A stretch of 64,000 nt of DNA from Spinacia oleracea. Lineage: Eukaryota; Streptophyta; Magnoliopsida; Caryophyllales; Amaranthaceae. Under the pieces are notes generated by a model. The model saw only the letters and a program-made list of their open reading frames with translations. It had not been told where the DNA came from and made no database searches. Where the stretch lies: the NCBI RefSeq assembly GCF_020520425.1, contig NC_079491.1, positions 2,046,001 to 2,110,000 on the forward strand. Reading direction: 5' to 3'. How positions within the stretch are numbered: the first letter of the stretch is position 1; the number at the start of each line of letters is the position of its first letter. Shown here in pieces: positions 44,386 to 56,434 of this stretch. The position numbers and the translations under genes are program-made.

Positions 44386-45765
44386 ATGGTGTGTCATCGT
44401 GATTTGAAGTCGTTAATCATAGTGCTAGTATTGTTAATCCTCGTTACATCAGGTAATTCAAATTAAATTTATTTTCGATCAATATGCTTTAACTTATTTG
44501 AATGGTATTACACACATAACACATTGATCTTGTGAATAATAACTTACACGTGATTTTTTTGTTAAAATAAAAACGTGAATATATTTCTACTAACTTCGTT
44601 TGATAATAATAATTTTATTTGCATAATTTTAAGAGAAAAAAAAGTGAATAAAGGTGGGTGGATGTAATAAAATATGGATAAAGTAAGTGAGGAATTGTAA
44701 AAAAGTTGGGTGGATGTAAGCAAAAATGAATAATAAAAGAAAGTGAGTGAAAAATAATAAAGGTTGTGGGGGTAAGACCGTAAGAGGGTTAAGATAGTAA
44801 AGTTTCATGTCCAAAAATAAAATAAAGCACAATGTAACTAACATTATGAAATGGACACTAAAAACGAAAGGTGTAAAGATCATTTTGATACGGAAGTACT
44901 AGCTAGCTGGTAATGAATTTACAAGTTATACATATTTCTTCCGTTCCTTAAACATCGCACCATTTTATTTTTACATTATTCACACTACGACTTTGTTCAT
45001 TTTTTGTGTTTCATAAGTAAGAAATTGTAGTCATGTGGGGCCATGTTAGATTCTTATTGATATGTATTTTCTAAACATCAAATTTTTTTTAATAATTTTT
45101 ACATACACATAATTTGAATATTAAGAGTCAAAATAATGTATTGGAGAAGTAAAAGTCAACCATATTACAATATTTAAGTATATAAAATATTCAAAATAAT
45201 TCATCAGAAGTTGCCTTTGCTTAATCACTTGCGTCGTTGTTAATCTTTATAGATATTGTGCTGTCGCATGTTTTTAAGCTTTCCAAGACCCATCAAAGTC
45301 CCTCGCAAAACAAATACACTCTCGTTGTCGGTCCCGCTTGTGCCTGCCGTGCGCACACAAGCGCCCCAATCGACCCTCGACCCTCGCTCTTGTCGCCAAT
45401 AGGCAAGAGTGCCCATTCTAAAGCAGACACCCGCTCGTGTCCCGAGCCTTGAGATTCACTTTCCGCACAAGCCTTGCGCCCTTGCCATCCCATAGGCAAG
45501 AGCGCGCGGCACGATCCGGTGTCAAAACACTCAGACCGTGACAGTTATATATATATATATATAAATATAATAAGCTAATGTTTGACATTTTGCAGATGAT
45601 CATCATGTAGCAATGGGTGATTGCTATGAAAAAGGTTCGTTATGTGTGTACAGTTCAGACTGTTGCGAAGGTGTATGCGACTTAAACATGGGTCAAGGTG
45701 GTGGTTTCTATGGTATGTGTTGTGTAGTAGTACCACCGCCAATTTATTTCGACTGTGGCAATTGA
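44386..45765 (+). CDS. Secreted cystine-knot (knottin-type) peptide
   Basis: Two exons, 44386-44452 and 45596-45765, with donor CAG|GTAATT and acceptor TTTTGCAG, encode 78 residues. Residues 1-22 form a signal peptide with hydrophobic core LIIVLVLLILV. The mature part has Cys at 32, 39, 45, 46, 50, 64, 65 and 76. The C-x6-C-x5-CC-x3-C-x13-C core is the inhibitor-cystine-knot layout of plant knottin-type antimicrobial peptides; the second Cys of the CC at 64-65 and Cys76 could form a fourth bridge. The likely role is an extracellular defence peptide, but inhibitor or signalling roles are possible and nothing here decides it. The 1143-bp intron holds a Stowaway-like fragment and a GC-rich island. 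The C terminus VVVPPPIYFDCGN is unusual. Confidence 0.75.
45286..45543. repeat. GC-rich island in the knottin intron
   Basis: About 260 bp that is far more GC-rich than the AT-rich intron around it, with two related pieces (TCGCCAATAGGCAAGAGTGCC and TGCCATCCCATAGGCAAGAGCG). It makes open frames on both strands without recognisable products. Likely a transposon or LTR fragment; ends not defined. Confidence 0.4.
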
Positions 45766-47935
45766 AACGATACATATCATGTAACGTTTATCAACATAAA
45801 TAATGCTTCAATCCCATTAGTTGTGTTGATCTATGTAACTACTAGTCTTATATGCACGCGATGCGTGCGAGATTATATAAAAACTTAAAATTGCACACAC
45901 ACGCCTATATCAAAATATTGACGGCTATTATTCGTTTAGTTTTTAATTTTGGAATTCAATTTAGCGACATTAGTGATAAATCTCAAATCCTAAATCACAT
46001 TTCAATATCAGAAACTACATCAATTCATGTACTGAATCACATCAATTTAACAATCTATTAGAGTACATGAAAATGTTTGAAGAGTAAAATTAAAAATTAT
46101 ATCAACTTCGTACATTAGAGCAACAAAACATAATCACATCACAAACCCTCACACACAATTAAAACACCACGCACACAATCCCACGCCCAAAACTGCCAGA
46201 ATAGTGCCGAAATCGTTGCCCAAAGTCGATAATATCATCAGGGGTGGCGAGATCTCGATTTGGCATTAATTCATCAAATATTCTCCTAGTCTTCAAATTT
46301 CTGTGAGAAAAAAAAACAATTCACATTCAGAGCAAATGAACATTTCAAATTAAAATAACTTCTTAATCCTCCCCAAAATAATTTATCTCATTCTAATTTA
46401 AGAGATCTAACCTTTTGGGGCGGTGAAGATGAATATAGAATCTGATTCACATTTTCCTTTACCGTTAATCAGAAAAATATGTTTCATCAACTTTTCCACG
46501 TCAATTTATGGGTTTAAATATATACAAAACCCTAGAAAATTGATTTGAAAATTTTCTAAAATCAAAGAAAAACAACTTTTCTGCTCAAACACACAAAACC
46601 CATAATTTCAAAAGTTGTAATTAAGCATTAATTATCCAAAAGCAACATTATTAAGCATTAATTATCCAAAAAACCAGCTAAAGATGTCACCTTTAGGAGG
46701 TTCTGAATGGACTGAACCGATTCGAGTTTTACTAATTTGGAACCTATTTAACTTCCACCAACAATCCAAAGAGATTTGTAGCATCTCAATTTTTATTTCT
46801 TGCAGTAGAAGTCTCCAGGTAAAAAAAAATATGGCAAGTTTTAAAAGAATCTTTGGGATTATTTTTGAGTTATGTCACTGGGATAATGTGCAAAGTGCGA
46901 CCAAGTAAATTATAACCTTTACCACAATTCGGAAACACACCTTCATTCCTTGCTGCAGAAATAGAGATTTTTATATGAACTCGATAGACAAATTTGGCTT
47001 GTAGAGTGTGTCAGGTCATTGGTTGCCTCAAAGATAGGTGTCATCTTTTATTGCAAGGAAGTTTATCAGTAATGATGTATTTTTTACCTAGATCAAACAT
47101 TTAAGTAGTAAAAATGCGTCACCGGAAAAACCACGTGGACCTCAATAAAGCCTAAATCAAACATTCATTAGCTCTGGTTGCTTGGGAGAAAGTGTTTTAG
47201 AAATTTAGCCAAAGCCATCAAGTGGTCTCACGGTCTCAGTGGCATCACCTTTACAGTATTACAGTTGTGATAAAGCTACAAATTCTATATGCCCTTTGAT
47301 TTAAAGGGGATAAACTATGGGTTACACTTACCTGCACTCGTAGTTACTACTTCGTATATAAGAGTCGAATTTTAGGGAAAATGGGGGTCTTGCCTACTCT
47401 TCCATTGTGTAAGCAGTATATGTATATTTCAAATGCAGAGAAGTGAAGACAGGAGGCTGACAAAACTTGGCTAACAGAAAACTTATTAGAATAAACCATG
47501 TTCATTATTTATTGTCAGAAACACACGAAGAGTGTTACTAAAAAAGTCTATTATTTTATAACAAAGGGATTGAGTGTTAATCCTTTGTGTGTATTTTGCG
47601 AAAAACAGAACAAAAATGTTCAATGTTTAATTTTTTAATGTGAATTTCCTGATCAAATGAGGTGCAACACTTTCAGAAAATCATCAAAGATCAAACTCAA
47701 CCCTTAGTGTGAGCTTTTGTTCTTATATAAAACAAAAAAGGGATTGAGTGACCAAAAGGGATGGGATCCTACAAAATGTCAGAGTACTTTGACTTAAAAG
47801 ACATGGATTTTTACCAGCATATTCACAGCCAAATAATTATAGTCAATTTACCAAGATCACCTTAAAGATACTTATCAGTTGGATGGGAGAAGGGACATAA
47901 CTTATACGGAGTAGGTTATATTGGTGAGTGTAAGT

Positions 47936-48335
47936 TCAGGTGAACCAAAATATCTAAAATTACTCATTAAACCCAAAAAGAAAGTCATTTATTCAGATTG
48001 TATGATCTAAAATTACTCATTAAACTCAGTAAATAACTAACCTTTGAATCGTGATGCAGAAAGCAACATTTAATCAATTGACGAACGATCCCCAATCACC
48101 TAACTCGGTAGCATAAACATCAGAAAATTTTATTTCAGCAGCACTTTCAGGTGAACCAAAATATCTAAAATTACTCATTAAACCCAAAAAGAAAGTCATT
48201 TATTCAGATTGTATGATCTAAAATTACTCATTAAACTCAGTAAATAACTAACCTCTTAATCGTGATGCAGAAAGCAACATTTAATCAATTGACGAACCGA
48301 TCCCCAATCATCTAACTCGGTAGCATAAACATCAG
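47936..48335. repeat. 211-bp direct duplication
   Basis: GGTGAACCAAAATATCTAAAA at 47939 recurs at 48150. Both copies continue with TTACTCATTAAACCCAAAAA and end near CTCGGTAGCATAAACATCAG. The two copies differ by single-base changes and a one-base indel. Confidence 0.85.
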
Positions 48336-49539
48336 TCAAATAAACATCAGTCAAATTTACTCAATTCTTGAGTCAAAAGATCGAAAATTTAGTATATTTT
48401 GTGGATATCAAAAGTCAGAAATTGAGATTCACCTTCGTTGTCGTTTGGGTATCGCCAAAATCACACAGGCTGCTTAGTTGAACTGACCTAGAAGTCTTAA
48501 TTCTTAGCATAAAAGCTGCAATTTATCGGGATCAAGAATCATCAAATTCTATCGTTGCGTACCACTTGTATGAAATGCTAGTTCCCAGTTCAACCAATTG
48601 CAACGGTAATGGAAAATTGCAGAAATTACCCATAATTACAACCTAATTATACCTAGATGCAAAATTCAAGGAAAACACAACAATTGAAGACCCAAAAAAG
48701 AATTTTAATAGAAAAAGTACCTTGCGATGAACAGGAAAAACAAAGGCTCCGCCATTTTAGCATTTATGATCATTGACTCGGCTTTGTTCCTACAAACAAT
48801 GAACCACAGCCCGTTCTTTCTACACTGCTGCTCATCTGAATCTAAAACCAACAACAAAATTCCACCAAAATTTAAATACTATCAAGAAAAAAATTAGAAA
48901 AAATTATATTTTCTGTGTTTGTTGTATTATCAGAATAAAATCCAACTAAATTGATGATGTAAAAACTGAAGGTAGTCGAAAAGATCAACAGAGCAAGATC
49001 CCTAATTCGAAAAAAAATCACTAAGCCAGGAATTTATTGATTTTAAATCCGAAAACCTAATTCATTAAAGGAAGTCAAAGTTAACTCCAATACTTGTTCA
49101 ACCAAACATGAAGTCGACCAAAACAAAACTCAAATCCAATAAGATCGACCAAATTTCGATAAAATAAAATATAAAATCCATAAAATCAGACAAAAAATTC
49201 GAGTCCTAATTAAAAGAACAAAAACCGAAAAAGGAAAAAATCAAAGTACCTGTACGCTACTCCGCCGCTTCCACCTCCGCCTCCACTGCCGCTGCCCTCC
49301 ACCACCTGTAAGGCTGATTTTGGGTTTACCAGTTTTACAGAAGGGCAAAGACATTAAGCAACAAAATGGGCATCAAAATCACTAAATTTGTACATAACTT
49401 ACCCGAAAAAAAACAATTGGAAGAAACAATAAAAATCGGATAAAAAATTACATCAAATCAACAAAATCTTTAGAATCAATTGGAAAAAAATGAAAATTTA
49501 AACAAAGTTGTTGAAATCTCACCCGAATCTCCAGAAGAT

Positions 49540-49600
49540 CAGACGGCGATGGTGATGGCGACGGTGATGGCGACGGCGATGGTGATGGCGACGGCGAGAG
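49540..49600. repeat. GATGGCGACG microsatellite in the putative 5' leader
   Basis: Alternating GGTGATGGCGAC and GGCGATGGTGATG triplet-like repeats. Confidence 0.7.
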
Positions 49601-50019
49601 GCGGGGGATAGAGAGAGTGTGTGTGTGTGCGGTGAAAGAGAGACGGAGATCGAAGAAGATCGAGTGGATCGAAGGAGAAAACTGAACGAAGGAGAGAGAA
49701 AACGGGAGGAAGGGAGGAAGGGTTAGGGTTTAGTTGAGAGGATCAGCAAGGTAAACAACAAAATAGGGGTATTTTGGTATTTTGGCAAGTGGACACGAAA
49801 AGTTAATTTACCTATTTAACCTCAGCTCTTGGCTTATATAATAGAGATACTGCTTAATTTGAAAAACGTACTGGCTCATTAGGGTCATTTTTCTTATTTA
49901 CCTGGAAAAAAAGAAACAGCTTGGATTGTTTACTTATTCGATGTCACATAAGCAGTATTCTACATTTTATACCTTGTGTTATTTCGTTTGACGGTTTCTG
50001 TTATTTAATAAAAAATATA

Positions 50020-51801
50020 CGGATTTTTCATGAAATACCCCCGAATTTTGGCGTAATTCACCAAATGCCCCTCGACTTTCAGAAATTCACCAAATGCCCC
50101 TCACAAATGACTTAATACCCAAAATACCCTTACTAATGATGCGCCGTTAGTCCTCCGTTAACCTAATTTTCAAATTCACCAAATACCCCTATTTTAATAC
50201 TTATTTCACCAAATACCCTTATTCAGAAACTTAATTCACCAAATACCAATAACTTAAAATTACTCATTTTGATGCTCAACGGCTAGTTTTTGTGTTTGAA
50301 AATTAGCCGTTGCTTATTGTTTGCTTATAAATACTCTTTTTCAGACGGTTTATTGTAGTTTTCCTATTATTTTGTTAATTTCATATCATTTTTGTCATGA
50401 GTTTTCTTTCAAAATCATCATCCACACCCAATGAGTCCACATATGTAAGAGTCCCAAATAAATTTTGTTATCATGGGAGAAAATTTGACATCCGAATATC
50501 TGATACAACACTCAATCTGAAGCTCCGGTACAACACTAAAACAGAAAACACTCCTAAAAACACCTCAAAACGTCGCAACTCTTCAAGAAAATAGCTACTT
50601 CTTTTGTACCTTATTCTTTATGTGACCAATTAATTATATTTACCACGCAATCGGAAGGTATTCCTTTTTCAATATGGGAAATATCTTTAACATATGCAAA
50701 CAGATTAAAAATAAAGCTCTTATTAATTTTATTCTAACGCATATGTTCCAGCTACCTCGGCTTCTATTGCTTCCATGCCACATATTTAACGTTAACTCCC
50801 TTTTGTCTCTTGTCTCTACTGCCTCCAAACATCTTTCTTCAATCTCCTAACTTTCTCTCAACCTTACAGTCGAGGCATAAAGGTTTTCCCACTTTTCTTT
50901 TGAGCTAGGTCCTATTGACATGGTCAGATTTATGGACAAATGTCTATTTTTGGATTTGAGGGAACAAGAAAAAAAAATGAAACTAAGGTATGTTCCAAAG
51001 CTCATGAACCAGTGAAAAAACATGAATCTTGGCACAAAGATTTGCCTCCAAACTCAAGATTTTCACATCATGAATCCAAGTTGAAATCGAGGTTGTGATA
51101 AAAATGTATGTGTTATTGAACTTGATTTCTTAGTTTCTTTACCATTCGGACAATAAGAAAATTAAGGTGTTAGCTTTAGATTGAATTACTTCAGCTTCAC
51201 TTACATAAGATCCCTTTGAAAATGGAGTTTTTTGGCCTTTTGCTCAGCTAAAGTACATTGTCTTTACTGGATGAGGCCTGAACTTATTGGATCATAATTG
51301 AAACTTACTGAGTGTTGTATCGGAGCCTCAGATGGAAATTTCCTCCCATAATATTAGAAATTGTTTGGGACTCTTACATATGTGGATTCATGGGTGTGGA
51401 TGATGATTTTGAAAGAAAACTCATGACAAAAATGATATGAAATTAACAAAACAATAGAAAAACTACAATAAATAGTCAGAAAAGGGGTTTTTATAAGCAA
51501 ACAATAAGCAACGGCTAATTTTCAAACATAAAAACTAGCCGCTGAGCATCAAAATGGGTAATTTTAAGTTATGTGTATTTGGTGAATTAAGTTTCAGAAT
51601 AGGGGTATTATATGAAATAAGTAATAAAATAGGGGTATTTGGTGAATTTAAAAATTAGGCTAACGGAGGAATAACGGCGCGTCATTAGTAAGGGTATTTT
51701 GGGTATTAAGTCATTTGTGAGGGGCATTTGGTGAATTTCTGAAAGTCGAGGGGCATTTGGTGAATTACGCCATAATTCGGGGGTATTTCGTGAAAAATCC
51801 G
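50020..51801. mobile_element. Mutator-type fold-back element, copy 2 (1782 bp)
   Basis: Nearly identical to 16455-18233 from end to end, with the same CGGATTTTTCATG termini. Exact 9-bp duplications AAAAATATA flank it (50011-50019 and 51802-51810). They differ from those of copy 1, so the two are separate insertions. The carried frame, 50397-50594, is preserved. Confidence 0.92.
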
Positions 51802-51834
51802 AAAAATATATATATAATCATGAACAAGTTGGGT

Positions 51835-52430
51835 TATAGTATTTTATCGCAAGTTGCAGCTTTCATCACTTTATTTTGACAGCGGGGAATAAATTTCTTT
51901 ATCAGTCGATCTCACCCAAAATACAGTATTTTACTATGATCACCTACAAATGTGTGGGTAATTGAAAAGTTCCAGGTTGTAATTGACAAATTTGAAAGTT
52001 TAAGGTTATAATTAACAAAAAAAAAGGTAACTTCATTGAATTGTATCGGCAAATTATTCATATATACTTTCCGCTATAGTTTGCGTTTGTATGTTTGGAC
52101 AGCATAACATGACATGAAAATATTCACACAAATCTGCTTCCATTAAATCGAAAGATTCACAAATCGATCAAACTATCAAAATGATCTCGATCTATATGTT
52201 GTAATTTAGAGTTCGATTAGTTAAATAAATCAACATTCCATTTGAGTTACAAGATTTGTACACAATTTACAAACATTTCCCTCCCGTATCATACGGCAAC
52301 ACTTCTGGGCTCTGGCAAAATAGCAGCAATTGTCGCATCGAAATATGGTTGACTTGCTTGTTAATGTCAATAAAAAGTCAACCATATATGTTTTTCCCTT
52401 TTTAAAAAATGTCAATTAGGAACATATTTA
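51835..52430. repeat. Duplicated block, copy B
   Basis: A partial copy of the block at 41640-43400 and 59540-61230, covering the ATCGCAAGTTGCAGCTTTCATC to AAAAGTCAACCATATATG part. Read on the minus strand, all three copies contain CCGTATGATACGGGAGGGAAATG-type text with close Cys codons (CCRMIREGNVCKLC in copies B and C). Confidence 0.7.
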
Positions 52431-54053
52431 AGCAAATAAAACTATAAATTGGAAAAATAACTTAAGGAGGAATGAAGCATGACATAGACACATAGTTGTT
52501 GCAATAATACCAAAAATTAAAATAAATTTATCTGGTTGATGAACGAATTGATGAAGAACTTGTTGTATCGTGGACACACATTGTCTTAAGAGACGATTAT
52601 GCGCTACCTCCCCGTGCAGTAGAATAGAAAATCGTTGTCCTCCAGGATTAGCACAACTCCGAATTTGACATCTTAGAAAATTTATTGTGGTAATTAAGAC
52701 ATAGGGTCTGGGTATAATATGTCACAATTTTTAATCCTCCCTTATCCATTTGTATTGTAAATAGCTGGAAAAAATCATAAACCAATGCACATGGCATGTA
52801 AATTCATCTCAACAATCTCATTTTCTTTTTCCCTAATAGTATCATTTACCATTTAAGGGTGGATTTGGATGATAATGAAAATTCATTAAGAAAAATACAA
52901 ATTTGGGACGAGAGTCACCGAATAATCACAAGCAAAAAAACCAATAACTAACACTAATAAATAATTAAATGTAGAGGAATAAAATGCAATGAACTTCGGC
53001 GGTTACAAAAACTCTGAACTCAAAACGACAATTAAACCGTTCAGAATTAGGCCCTATGTATCTCCAACAAGCTAACCAATTAAGTTTCAACCGCATTCGA
53101 CTGCCCGAGCTTCTAATAAACAACACCTTAATTTGTAAAAGTTATCTTTGATCATCGTACAACAGTTGCACTATCTCAAACCCCATCCCGTTTTTTCTAA
53201 ACTCTAAAATGTGTTGTTACCGTAATTAACATTGGTAGCAAATTAATAACACACTCGTCACACCTCAAGACTTCCAAGAGAAGTCAATTAGTCTCTGACT
53301 CTCCGGTAAGCCAAACAACTCACCTTATATTTTGGGTTCACAAACACAAGTTAAAAAAAATACTTGTATGTCAAGTGTGCTGGATCAATAACCCGTATGA
53401 CGATATGAGTACTTCCCAGTTCCCATGTAAATCGAACAAGCCCTAAATATAGATAAAATGACTAGAATGAACTTGGTAATATGACTACCGTGTCCAATGC
53501 TACAAAGGATAGAAGTGTCCATTCATTAATATTGATGAGCTCAGAGTTCCCTTATGTTTAGGGGTGAAAGTTCGGTAGCAAAAAATCGAAAACCGAATTG
53601 AATCGGATTGAATAAGAAATTCGGTTCGGTTTGGAGTGAGATTTTTGTTTAAAATTGATTTTATGGTTGGATTGGATTGAAAAGTCTGAAACCGAATAAA
53701 TCGAACTAAAACCGAATACACCGAACTTGGAAGTATAATAAGGTCCTGAAAATTGGCTAAAAACAGGTATAACATATGCCCAACAAGCCCATGAAAAATC
53801 GGTTTTATGATTTAGATTGAACTGAACTGAACATTAAAAATCCGATTTGATTTGATTTGGATTTAGAAGTTATTTGGTTTGGATTCGATTTGGGCCTTAA
53901 TACAAACCGAAAACCTAACTTTCACCCTACTCATGTTATTGCAAAATTTGAAGGTTTCTGTTTCCTGAGTTTCTGTGATTGTTATCTGCTACTGTAATTC
54001 TTTTTGTTAGGGTTTAGGCCAGAGAGTAAGAGACGTCGATAATTGATGGAGTC
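52431..54053. other. Intergenic region
   Basis: No gene was seen up to 53560. About 53561-53931 is a MITE-like element with termini AGGGGTGAAAGTTCGGT and AACTTTCACCCTA and many CCGAA/TTCGG motifs. The last 60 bp are likely the leader of the gene at 54054. Confidence 0.4.
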
Positions 54054-54587
54054 ATGGAGACGGTTGTAAAACGCGCAATTAAGAAGACGAGCAGTACCAT
54101 AACGGTGGCGGCGGCGGCGGCAAAAAAACCCCAATTATACATTGCGACACCGCCACTGAAGCCAAAACCGGTGAAGGTGGTCAAACATAGAATTCCGACA
54201 ACAGAAGACACTGAGGAATGTACCAATTTGAAGATTTACTTGTTAAATTGGTTGGGCTATGCAAAGGCACCACCTTCAAAAATCGAAATTAAAAAACGAC
54301 GATGGAAATGGGCTATGAACAGGGTAACTGCGGAATTCAAAGCTCTTCCATATCACGCTCATGATGATGTTATAATAGAGGATCGTTATGGATCCTTTGA
54401 TTATAATGTTTTGAAGGGGCTTTTGATTGATCTTAGAAGAGTTAACCGTAACAATGGCATCTTCGTCGATTATAAGAACATTGATGATTCGAAATCATCG
54501 AAAGATTCGAAACGATTTGGTCGCCGAACTTGGGTACCTAAGAGCAAGATTAGCGCTAGTACGAGTTATAGTCTCAGCATGCAATAG
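54054..54587 (+). CDS. Unknown basic protein, 177 residues
   Basis: A single open exon, METVVKRAIK to SYSLSMQ, ended by TAG. The N terminus is an Ala run (VAAAAAKK) followed by Pro/Lys-rich text (PPLKPKPVKVVKHR), which could be a targeting or disordered region. The middle has a compact-looking part (IYLLNWLGYAK, RRWKWAMNRVTAEFKALPYHAHDDVIIEDRYG, LLIDLRRVNRNNGIF). The C terminus is Lys/Ser-rich. I do not recognise a family. Amino-acid composition and lack of repeats favour a real gene. An out-of-frame ATG at 54047 precedes the start. It lies just upstream of possible cystatin-fold exons. Confidence 0.55.
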   Translation: METVVKRAIKKTSSTITVAAAAAKKPQLYIATPPLKPKPVKVVKHRIPTTEDTEECTNLKIYLLNWLGYAKAPPSKIEIKKRRWKWAMNRVTAEFKALPYHAHDDVIIEDRYGSFDYNVLKGLLIDLRRVNRNNGIFVDYKNIDDSKSSKDSKRFGRRTWVPKSKISASTSYSLSMQ

Positions 54588-55018
54588 TTTTATTGAGTAT
54601 TAATCTAAGACCTTCCATTTAAGTGGGAGAGTATGACAAAAGTCTGAGCAAGAGTCTTGGAATATCAAGACTCTACTTAAGACGTTTAAACTGTAAAATC
54701 TTTATTAAATAATTTTATTATTTTATTATTTTCACAAGTTTGAGAAGTCTTGAATGAGTATGACGGATGAAGTGAAGAAATTAAGTAAGTCTGAAATGAT
54801 CTCAACAAGAATTTGAGAAATTGAAAATAAATAAAAAGCTGATGTGGAAGTCTGAGCTCATACTAGGGCTAATCTTGCTCTAAGGAACAAATTTTCCATG
54901 ATTTGGCTCCTTTTGCTATTGACGAGTACAACAAGACGAACAAGGTTAGTTTTTTTTAAAAAAAAAAAAATTGATTTTTTAGTGAAGTATTTTGTTAGGA
55001 AAGATGGAGGAGAAATTT

Positions 55019-55502
55019 CAAGTTAATCTCAGTGATTGGAAATTTTTTTAAATCAAATGGCATTTTCGTAAATATTTTGCCCGAAAACTTGTTAAGTGTT
55101 GACTGTATATTTGTAGGTATTGACTGTATATTTGTAGTAATTGACTGCATATTATCCGGTGTTGATTGTATACTACTTGTCTTTGACTGTATATTTTATG
55201 ATTGCTGATGAATTACTAAAATACAATATTGTTTATTGGTAAGTGATTGACTGTATATTTATAGTTGTAGATTGTTTATTATTAGAAACTTATTGTATAT
55301 TGTGAGATATTGACTGTATATTATATAGTTGTTGATGTGTTATGAAAATACAATAATAACCGTACACGTGGTCCACATTTGATGACATGTCATTGTACTT
55401 TAACCCACATTTAATGGCATTTTCGTAGTAAAATCATCAATTATTTAATTACGAAAATGCCATTTGATTGGAAATTTTTTCCAATCAATGAGATTAACTC
55501 GA
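55019..55502. mobile_element. MITE with about 50-bp TIRs, tandem copy 1
   Basis: The left arm AGTTAATCTCAGTGATTGGA and the right arm CCAATCAATGAGATTAACTC are inverted, continuing through AAATGGCATTTTCGTAA on both sides. The interior repeats TTGACTGTATATT-type text many times. Confidence 0.8.
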
Positions 55503-55548
55503 AAAGGCTCAAGATGGAGCTTTGTTGATGAGAAATTCCGAGTTAATC

Positions 55549-56024
55549 TCAGTGATTGGGAAAACTTTCCAATCAAGTAGCAAATTCGTAAATATTTTGC
55601 TGGAAAAGTATAGGCGGTATAATTTTATCCGTTGATTGTATATTAGTAGTTCTTGATTTATATTTTAATTGGTGTTCATTGTTTAGTTTTAGTCGTCGAC
55701 TGTATATTCTATGAGTGATTATGTATTACTAAAATTCAATATTGTTCATTATAAGTGATTGACTGTATTTTATAGTTGTTGATGGCATATTAATGGATGT
55801 TTATTGTATATTGCTAGTCGTTTTGGTATATTACAGAGTTGTTGATGTATTCCAAAAGTTGATGTATTCCAAAAATATAATGTTGACTGTATACGAGCCC
55901 ACATCAAATAGCATGTGGCTGTAGTTAGACCCACTTTTAATGGCATTTTCGTAATAAAACGTTCATTTATTCACGAAAATGCCATTTGATTGGAACAATT
56001 CTCCCAATTAACGAGATTAACTCG
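55549..56024. mobile_element. MITE with about 50-bp TIRs, tandem copy 2
   Basis: It begins CGAGTTAATCTCAGTGATTG and ends CCAATTAACGAGATTAACTCG. It is the same family as copy 1 with diverged interior. Flanking text AAAGGCTC follows both copies, suggesting duplication of element plus flank. Confidence 0.8.
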
Positions 56025-56434
56025 GAAAGGCTCGTTGTTGATTTGTTAGATAGTATAAGTGGCAAATATATTTTATTTATTTATAATTTTGCTCAAAGTT
56101 GGAAATTGGTGCAGAAGAACCTTCAATATGAGAGCATGCTAGGATTTAAAAGAATAGCTCCAGTCCATTACAAAATGGTGATTCAAGCTTGTGATGTTGC
56201 TGGTACTTATGTTCCCATCAAGCTTGATGCGGTTTGTTCTGTTCATAGGGTGTTGAAAGTTTCAATTCCCAAGTCAGGTGACACTTCTTATCACTTTGCC
56301 AATGTGGTAATTTTATTATACGAGTAGAATACTTTTGCCAAAATCACCTTTAAAGTAGAGGCATCTTTAAATTCTTATACCACATTCAAGGGGTTAGAGT
56401 GAGGCATCTACATTGGTGAGGTAGAAGAATGTAG

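Larger units (their letters stand above)
46159..49745 (-). ncRNA. Possible minus-strand spliced transcript of low coding capacity
   Basis: A CT-rich leader without ATG (49523-49745, donor TTCGG|GTGAGA) looks like a plant 5' UTR. Further exon-like pieces with good splice sites are 49250-49305, 48721-48841 and 48433-48487. An ATG in the third opens a frame MAEPLFFLFIA that continues into the fourth (SVQLSSLCDFGDTQTTTK). A terminal-like piece, 46159-46300, reads KTRRIFDELMPNRDLATP and on to a TAA, faintly like a pentatricopeptide repeat. The pieces cannot be joined with confidence into one long protein. It could be a non-coding RNA, a decayed gene or two units. Confidence 0.3.
54885..56327 (+). 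pseudogene. Possible cystatin-fold protein exons split by tandem MITEs
   Basis: A 60-bp exon-like piece, 54885-54944 (acceptor TTGCTCTAAG, donor AACAAG|GTTAGT), reads FHDLAPFAIDEYNKTNK, like the FAVDEHN region of plant cystatins. About 1.1 kb on, after a TTGGTGCAG acceptor at about 56116, comes KNLQYESMLGFKRIAP and then AGTYVPIKLDAV, like the second strand and the AG..Y.I.LEA part. The cysteine-protease-binding QVVAG motif is not present as such (QACDVAG stands near it). The two MITEs between would be in the intron. No start or complete 3' end was found, so it is a fragment, a pseudogene or part of a gene I have not resolved. Confidence 0.35.

Noticed and set aside
45237-45606. Frames on both strands in the knottin intron
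   Set aside because: They come from the GC-rich island and are interrupted by splice-site logic; no domain is seen.
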